The notes below the pieces were generated by a model. It was not told the DNA's origin. It did no database searches and was given only the letters and a program-made list of their open reading frames with translations. Positions 57,890-64,000 of a stretch of DNA of 64,000 bases are shown one piece after another. Numbering within the stretch: position 1 is the first letter of the stretch; every line of letters begins with the position of its first letter. A program made the position numbers and the translations under genes. Source of the stretch: Isoetes taiwanensis. Lineage: Eukaryota; Streptophyta; Lycopodiopsida; Isoetales; Isoetaceae. Location: contig JAJEKV010000085.1 in the NCBI GenBank assembly GCA_021234155.1, positions 1,184,092-1,248,091 on the forward strand, in the 5' to 3' direction.

Positions 57890-57899
57890 AAAGCCAGAC
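57890..57899. repeat. Target-site duplication of the minus-strand retroposon, right
   Basis: AAAGCCAGAC, matching 56559-56568. Confidence 0.85.
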
Positions 57900-58130
57900 A
57901 TTGAGTCAAGCCTAGAGTTAGATTTAACGGCAATATTAAGCTTCAATAGTAAAGTCAGAACTAGAGTCAAATGGCATGTATGTTTGAACCTGATGTTAAC
58001 ATACCTCTGACTTATAATGCATCAGCCCATGTATCAGTTGTAGTGTCAACTATAGCATCAGCTTGATTAAATGGTATAGCATCATCCATAGAGTCAGACA
58101 TAGTGTCAGAATTTGCAGCGAAGAGTTAGT

Positions 58131-58779
58131 TGACACATATTTGTTGCTATTAACTGCAGAACATTGTTTTCACCTCAAAAAACACCAAAAATATCCATTT
58201 GATGCTATGGGTGACTCTAATACCCCTATTCTCTTGTAGTGTTGTATTAAGTACTCGACATTCTCTAGAAAAGAAAAAAGGAACATCTTGTTTGTTTGCT
58301 TTTTTCTCTCTCTTAATTTAATTGTCCTGTTCTCTATCCTTCTATATGGTTGCCCTTCGGTGGCCCGAGTGTATTTTATCATTTCTTCCTTTGTCTTTCG
58401 TGTGTCGAGCTTTGTTAATGGTGTAAACACAGAAATTCATTTTCTTAGGAAGACGTTCCATGTTTTATTTTGCAAATTGCTAATATGTATCCATTAGAAT
58501 AGGCCCATATCAAATCCGTAATTACACATTATTTTTGTTTTCGATTGACAAATGTAAGTCACATTTTTTTTATATCCCCTCAAAACTCGAGGGAAAGGGT
58601 TGCCTTAGGCTTAAGTTGAAAGACCATAATTTTGGTGTTATATTTATTTGTCATATTGACCCACATCGATTTTTGTTTCTAAGACAATCCCTATTAATAG
58701 CCCCAAGTTCACAATGCAATATTATTACTAGATGTAATCACTAGACGAAATCCTAAGAAGATCTCAGGGGGTTCTAGAA
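58131..58779. other. No gene recognised
   Basis: AT-rich. A CTTTTTTCTCTCTCTTAATT pyrimidine tract lies near 58300 and short open frames occur without domains. Confidence 0.45.
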
Positions 58780-60180
58780 CATAGAACCTTCTAAAATAAT
58801 AAAAAATGTTGTAAAATCTTATAGAAAGTTGTAGAAAGTAGAAAAAGTTTACGAAATCTAAGGCAATCTAAACTTTATTCTAGAAGAACCTAGAACCTTC
58901 TAGAGACTTCTAGAACCTTCTAGATGTTCTAGAAGAATCTGGAATGTCCTAGAAGGTCCAGGGGTTTCTAGAACATAGAACCTTCTAGAATAATAAAAAA
59001 AAGTTGTAAAATCTTATAGAAAGTTGTAGAAAGTAAAATGTTTTTACGAAATCTGAGGCAATCTCATAAAACATAAAAGAATCTATAGAAATATAAAGAA
59101 AGCTTTCTAGAACATTCCAAAATGTTCTAGAACATTCTAGAACATTCTAGAATGTCAAAAACTCCTAGAACATTGAATCTTTTAGAATGTTCTAACTACA
59201 ATGTTCTATAACTAAGGGAATCTCACACAATCTAAGTGAATTTAAAGAATTCTCATAAATCTAATGGAATCTTGGAGAGCTCAAGGGAATCTTCATAGAA
59301 TATGAAGGAATTCAACGAAATGTAACAGAATCTAAGGGAATCTTATAAAATCTATGCAAATCTAAAGGTATATATGGGAATCCCATAGAATTTGAGGGGA
59401 ATCTAAGGGAATCTTCATAACATCATGGACAATCTAGAAGAATCTTGATAGGCTCTAAGAGAAACTCGCAGAATCTAAGGAAATGTAAGGGAATCTCATA
59501 AAATCCAAGAAAATATAGGGGAATATAGAGCAACCCCATGGAATTTAAGGAAAATCTAGGGGGAATTTTGAAAGGATATTAATATCATAAAATCTAAAGG
59601 AATCTAAGGGAATCTCGTATAATCTAACCAGGAGAATCTTCATTAAATCTAAGAGAATGTAAGGGAACCTTCCTAATGCCAGGGAACCTCATATAATTTA
59701 TGGGTACCTAAGGGAATCTTGATGCAACCTAGAGGAATCTTCATAAAATCTAAAGGAATCTATATAGAATCTTGGAGAATCTATGGGACTTAACAGGAAC
59801 TTACATTGTAGGAATACTGGAACATGCACCGTACATGATGTTTTAGAACATTCTAGAACGCTCGAATCTCAAAAAATCTAAAGGAATCTCATAAAATATA
59901 AGACAATCTATCGAAACTAAAGAGATCTTCATGAGGCCTTGGAGAATCTAAAGGAATCTCACAAAATTTAAGAGAATCCAAGGAATTCTTATAAAATCTA
60001 ATGGAATCTTAGAAACATATAACACAATCTAAGAGAATATCATAAAATGTAAGCAAATCTAGCAAATCTACTGGAATGTCATAGAACTTAAGGAGAATCT
60101 AAAAGAATCTTTATAACATCACAAAGAATCTAGGACAATCTTGATAAAATCTAAGAGAATCTCAACTAAAATTCGAACTT
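58780..60180. repeat. Degenerate AATCTAAGGGAATCTCATAA repeat field
   Basis: Dozens of imperfect ~20-30 bp units built from GAATCTAAGGGAATCT and CATAAAATCTAA. At the left they are mixed with TTCTAGAACCTTCTAGA-type units. A ~110-bp stretch near 58770-58860 (TTCTAGAACATAGAACCTTC...) recurs near 58972-59060. No coding frame spans it. Confidence 0.85.
59105..59152. promoter_or_regulatory. Heat-shock-element-like array
   Basis: At 59125-59152 six alternating TTC and GAA triplets occur at exact 5-bp steps (TTCTAGAACATTCTAGAACA, then TTCTAGAA). This is a perfect extended nGAAnnTTCnnGAAn series. Three more units sit at 59105-59117. Known plant HSFs bind such series, but this one lies in a repeat field 2.2 kb from the GT31 gene, so function is unproven. 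Confidence 0.45.
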
Positions 60181-61026
60181 GCACCATGGGAACATGCTAA
60201 AATTAGAACTTGCACCGTAGGAACATGCACCGTATGATGTGCTAATTTTCTTGTATATATATAGGTACCAGCTTTTCCCACTTGGATTCGGGATTGATTA
60301 AATTTAGGATTAGTCCGGAACTTCTTAATATGGTTCTATCTGAATTACTATTTTAAATACTTTATTCCCAGATAATTTCAGCTTTTTTGCAGTTATCATG
60401 ATTATAGGTCCCTTAATGGGAAGGTTGCTATAAAAAAAAGCATATATATACACATACATATTCCCTACCCCTTTCTTCCCTATCATTTTTATGTAAAATC
60501 GTATGAAGCATCCAAAAAGGTAATCATGTTCGCATGTTGAAATCTTGTGGTTGCGTGTACAAGAGCGTTGACATTCACTTGAATAGAAAATTATTGTATC
60601 TTTGGAAAAGGGAAACAATTTAAAAATATTGATAGAATATGGCAACATTGCTAAAGTTGGACGATATTTTTCAATCAACGAACAAAAGTTATCCCTCACA
60701 TCAAGTAGACTCTCCATTGTTACATGCATATATCTTCTAAAAGAATCATGTGTGAATGTCAATTTTGATTAGTTAGAAGTGAGGAAGAAAGAGGATATAT
60801 TAATTCTTTGACTACATAGACATAGAAAGTGGTATGATACAAGCAACATGCAAGCTAATCATCATCATTGGGATTAGGAAATATTCAAGAGATGGCTAAC
60901 ATAACATGTGCTAGCTCCACTATGATTGAAATGCTCCATGTGACATAAAGAAACAATCACTTTCTCATGCGTATGTATTTGTAAGAACTAAATAGTGGAG
61001 CATCATCCCCTTTTCCTTGATACAAG
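60181..61026. other. Upstream region of the GT31 gene
   Basis: AT-rich with no other gene recognised. GAACTTGCACCRTRGGAACATG is imperfectly repeated near 60175 and 60206. TATATATATAGG near 60255 could be a TATA box, but no start site can be fixed. Confidence 0.35.
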
Positions 61027-61254
61027 ATGAAGAAGACCTCCGTTTTTGTACAATATGTTTTGCTCGTGGGATTTTGCCTTGCAATGATGATTTTTTTGCA
61101 TGCAAAAACGTCAGATCTGAGAGCACCAAAGGCAAGAAGAGTGTCATTATTTCCTTCAACCTTCATTTTGAAGGATCCCAAAATGTATGTGCAAAGTAAA
61201 GATGGAAGAAAAATGCATCAAGGAGATATCATCTTCGAAGAAAAATGTTTATAA
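61027..61254 (+). CDS. Possible signal-anchor exon of the GT31 gene
   Basis: ATG 61027 opens 75 codons beginning MKKTSVFVQYVLLVGFCLAM: a short basic tail followed by a ~19-residue membrane segment. This is what a type II Golgi glycosyltransferase start should look like. The frame ends at TAA 61252-61254 and is not the frame of the downstream domain. An intron ending at CTTAG (61347-61351) could join them, but the best-looking donors (61185, 61196) do not keep phase; a weak donor at 61189 would. Confidence 0.5.
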   Translation: MKKTSVFVQYVLLVGFCLAMMIFLHAKTSDLRAPKARRVSLFPSTFILKDPKMYVQSKDGRKMHQGDIIFEEKCL

Positions 61255-61351
61255 ATGCTAAAGTAGCCGGAGCAATGATCCACGGGCCAAATTGAATCAA
61301 GTTTAAGGTTCAACAATCCATTGCATGCTTCTTCCTCAAGTCAGTGCTTAG

Positions 61352-62701
61352 AAAACATCATCCTTTTTGCAAAATGACATTGTAGATGGAGGTCGTGATG
61401 TCTCCCTCCCTTGTGGTCTTACAATTGGATCATCTATAACAGTGGTGGGGAAAATGTGGCGTAGTTTTAAGCTAGAAATAATGGGCCCTACTAGCCAAAC
61501 CCCATCTATTATGTTTCATCTCAACCCTAGAATTGTTGGAGATTGGAGCAACAGATCCATTATTGAGATGAATGCAAGTGGCTTTCGTGGATCGTGGGGA
61601 ACTTCTCAACGTTGTGAAGGATGGCAGTCATCTGAAAAGGATCAATTAGTTGATGGTAAGCTACAATGTGAAGCTTGGATTGAAGGTAATAAGACGTTCT
61701 TTCCTTTTGTTAAAGGTATGGTCTTTAAGTTGGATCTAGTTGTTGGCCTCCAAGGTTACCATATTGAATTAGATGGCATGCACATTGCCTCTCACCCTTT
61801 TAGGCCCGGGTTCCTTCTAGAAGAAGCAGCAACTCTATCCATAGCTGGGGGTATAGAACTTGAGGCTATTAATGTATCCTCTTTACCCTCCATACGTAAT
61901 TCACCCTTTAATGAGATGCTCAAGGCACCATTTGATTCTAGAGGGGATGTTGAGCTATTTATTGGAATCCTTTCCGCATGTAACAACTTTGCTGATAGAA
62001 TGGCTATTAGACAAACATGGATGCAGTCACAATCAATTAAATCAATAAGAGTCCTAGTGCGATTCTTTGTTGGCCTTCATTCAAAATTGGAAGTAAATTT
62101 ACAGCTAAAAGAAGAAGCAGACTATTTTCAAGATGTGGTTGTCCTCCCGTTCATAGATAATTATCAACTCCAGACTTTCAAGACTCTTGCCATTTGTGAA
62201 TATGGGCTTAGAAATGTATCGACCACTTATATCATGAAAGCTGACGATGATACTTTTGTTAGAGTTGATGCTATATTAAATATTTTGAAAGAGCATAAAA
62301 ATATAACAAGATTATACTTGGGAGGTTTTTATGAACATTCTAAAGTTTTGAGAAGGGGTAAATGGGCACTTCCATATGAAGAGTGGCCTAATGATGAAGA
62401 AGTTCTTCCACCATATGCCGGTGGTCCTGGATATGTCATATCGAAGGATATTGCTATGTTTATTACACACTCTTATGAAAGTGGACACTTAGAAGTATTT
62501 AGACTTGAAGATGCTTGCATGGGAATTTGGGTTAATGAGTATAACAAATCTCATGCAGTACATTACCTTGACAATAAAAAGTTTATTAAAAGAGGGTGCA
62601 TTGATGGATATATTACTGTACATTATCCATCAATTCAACAAATGAGATGTATGTGGGCGGAGCTTATTGATGGTAAACCACATTGTTGTTATGAAGATTG
62701 A
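61352..62701 (+). CDS. Hydroxyproline O-galactosyltransferase-like protein (galectin + GT31)
   Basis: An open frame to TGA 62701 with no in-frame ATG before the domain start. It follows a TAG (61349) that overlaps a good splice acceptor (TGCTTAG), so it is probably a downstream exon. Counting from 61367, residues ~8-172 form a galectin-type lectin domain (DVSLPCGLTIGSSITVVG, FHLNPRIVGDW, WGTSQRCEGW, GLQGYHIELDG). Residues ~195-405 form the GT31 galactosyltransferase (ELFIGILSACNNFADRMAIR, IMKADDDTFVRVDA with the DDD metal site at 293-295, PPYAGGPGYVIS, EDACMGIW). The C-terminus has paired Cys (HCC). In Arabidopsis this family (GALT2-6) adds the first galactose to arabinogalactan proteins in ER/Golgi. 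The galectin part is shorter than usual. Both domains lie in one exon, whereas family genes I know have introns, so a retrocopy is possible. Confidence 0.88.
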   Translation, partial: KTSSFLQNDIVDGGRDVSLPCGLTIGSSITVVGKMWRSFKLEIMGPTSQTPSIMFHLNPRIVGDWSNRSIIEMNASGFRGSWGTSQRCEGWQSSEKDQLVDGKLQCEAWIEGNKTFFPFVKGMVFKLDLVVGLQGYHIELDGMHIASHPFRPGFLLEEAATLSIAGGIELEAINVSSLPSIRNSPFNEMLKAPFDSRGDVELFIGILSACNNFADRMAIRQTWMQSQSIKSIRVLVRFFVGLHSKLEVNLQLKEEADYFQDVVVLPFIDNYQLQTFKTLAICEYGLRNVSTTYIMKADDDTFVRVDAILNILKEHKNITRLYLGGFYEHSKVLRRGKWALPYEEWPNDEEVLPPYAGGPGYVISKDIAMFITHSYESGHLEVFRLEDACMGIWVNEYNKSHAVHYLDNKKFIKRGCIDGYITVHYPSIQQMRCMWAELIDGKPHCCYED

Positions 62702-62860
62702 AAATGGCTACAAGATGTAAAATTTTCTCTACAACTATACTAAGGATATATATCCCTTAGAATTATCACCTTCAAATAATGGTTCATCTTAGGCAGGGAG
62801 GGGGACTGATGTGAAGTGCAGTGAGGTGGAGAATTGGTTTAAAGTTAACTGAATTTTTTC

Positions 62861-62892
62861 CTGCATGGGGACCAATAGGTCTATGGGATCCA
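62861..62892 (-). mobile_element. Relic of the LINE B family 3' tail
   Basis: On the minus strand it reads GGATCCCATAGACCTATTGG followed by TCCCCATG, matching the tail GGTCCCATAGGCCGATTGG. No microsatellite remains. Short and degenerate. Confidence 0.45.
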
Positions 62893-63631
62893 ATATAAAA
62901 AGATACAATTAGTCCATTAATACGTAAGACTAAACAAAGTGCAAAAGCACTAAGGATTGCCCCAATTTCATAGGCGTTGATGCTATCTTTAACATAAGCT
63001 CTTGAAAAACTTGGACAAGCTTATGTTCTATGTCTTCATGCTATAAAGATATTTGCTAGAAGTAGATGGCCATACAGGTACCAAGAATATCATGATTTTG
63101 AAGCAGAAAGCAAGCATATATGCAAGCAAGATAGCATTAATCTGCTTCAATTGTTGGTCTTTCCTGTGATGTGGCTTCCTTAGCTTCCTCTCATAGTATA
63201 TCTCGGTGTATTTCCCCCTCTGTCCTTCGTTGTCATTTGTTCCCCATGTTGATTCATTTGCTTTTACGCAGTGCAAGATAGAGGTTGTTGCCTACGGGAT
63301 TCACCTATATACAATATGGATATGCCATCTGCGTTCCTAGGGTAGCCAAAAAATCCCTTAGTATATGGTCCAAAAAATCTTTGAAAACACCCATGTCGGA
63401 AATATACCGGCTTAAAAAGGAGTGAAATGTGATAAAAAACTACCCCTTTCCATATATTTTCGTGCGAAAAACTCAAAAAAAAAACCCCTCCTTAAACTCG
63501 GATGGTTCAGACGGGATATTGAGGTGAACCCCCCATGAGTTGTTGAGCTTTCTTTTGATCCGCTTGTGTATGACACTAAGCTAGTTTTGATAGTTAAAAC
63601 CACAATAATTTCCTCTTTTTAGTGTCCTAAG

Positions 63632-63700
63632 CAAGCCTAATGCCATTTTCCTGTATCTTTTACTTGCAAACAAGCCTAATGCCATCTTCCTGTATCTTTT
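63632..63700. repeat. 30-bp direct duplication, 9-bp spacer
   Basis: CAAGCCTAATGCCATYTTCC and the following CTGTATCTTTT occur at 63632-63661 and 63671-63700 with one mismatch. Confidence 0.9.
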
Positions 63701-64000
63701 TTCTTTTTTTGTATCTTTTTACTGTGTGGAAGTCAATTTCTCAATATTTTAGACTGCAAATGTATATATTGGCACATCTGAACTGCGAATATTCAGCTGA
63801 ATCTTCTTTATTGTGCATCTGATGCAGGAATTAGTGAATGAAGATGGGTTCTATAGCATCAGGGTACTAGCAAATGTATTTAATCTGACAAATACTGTGC
63901 AATCGTCCACACGAGCAGTAAGTTTTGGTAAAATCTACTATGAGAAGTAGTTGTAACAGATGTCAAGAGCATTGTTCCTCCTTATTTATGAACTCTGCTA

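Larger units (their letters stand above)
56280..58130 (-). pseudogene. Ser/Asp repeat coding remnant, split by a retroposon
   Basis: At 56280-56558 and 57900-58130 the DNA repeats AGAGTCAGA/GCATCAGACAT-like words. Read on the minus strand these give Ser-Asp-rich stretches such as DAISGSNSNSNTDSMFD and SDTMSDSMDDAI, with stops. It looks like a decayed low-complexity coding repeat. Retroposon copy 2 (56569-57889) landed inside it. Confidence 0.5.
62702..64000. other. Right end, no gene recognised
   Basis: AT-rich. It contains the LINE-tail relic at 62861-62892 and a short duplication at 63632-63700. Open frames on the minus strand (63028-63603) show no domains. The last ~200 bp could belong to a gene outside the window; nothing can be supported. 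Confidence 0.45.

Overview
The window is nuclear DNA from a land plant with a repeat-rich genome. The evidence is a galectin plus GT31 hydroxyproline O-galactosyltransferase gene, a PPR gene fragment, Ty3-type LTR elements with plant gag and pol, and spliced gene pieces with GT-AG introns. Several LINE copies are not L1-like and carry microsatellite tails, and there is a tyrosine-recombinase module. Together these suggest, but do not prove, a seed-free lineage such as a fern or lycophyte. Almost everything is a layered stack of mobile elements. Only one long, clean, gene-like reading frame is seen (61352-62701).

Layout: 1-1763 is a left flank with a short tandem repeat and a minus-strand retroposon tail. 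1764-27233 is one insertion: a head-to-tail array LTR-internal-LTR-internal-LTR of a Ty3-type element, bounded by the 5-bp repeat AGAAT. Each internal part holds broken gag, protease, an RNase H ahead of the reverse transcriptase (RT), RT, second RNase H remains and integrase. A ~3 kb intron-like block splits RT at the same place in both units. 27234-38720 is an L1-like LINE on the minus strand (LINE A). It was hit by a GC-rich plus-strand LINE (LINE B, 29529-34833, 9-bp target duplication) and by a 1.9 kb TTAA-flanked inverted-repeat element (36302-38185). Removing each insert with one target copy restores LINE A's reading frame.

38806-45227 holds minus-strand gene pieces of unknown identity (exons at 38806-39294 and 39715-39784; four phase-matched exons at 42635-43211), a PPR pseudogene, a 5'-truncated LINE (LINE C) and a short retroposon. 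45228-47056 is a tandem pair of hairpin-rich units, the second ending in a stem with perfect 26-bp arms. 48056-48300 is a short retroposon made of 29-bp hairpin repeats plus the LINE B-type 3' tail. 49940-50760 is an AT-rich tandem array.

50904-57889 is framed by two related retroposons in opposite orientation, each with its own target duplication and A-tail. Between them lie a decayed minus-strand gene with a GHTHDQID motif (DUF7869-like) and a plus-strand tyrosine recombinase gene, diverging from a ~310-bp spacer. 58780-60180 is a degenerate repeat field that includes a heat-shock-element-like array. The GT31 gene follows at 61 kb, and the last 1.3 kb shows no recognised gene.

The repeated copies differ largely by one- to few-base indels, whereas the unique GT31 gene is clean. 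Some apparent frameshifts in repeats may therefore be unpolished sequencing errors rather than biological decay.
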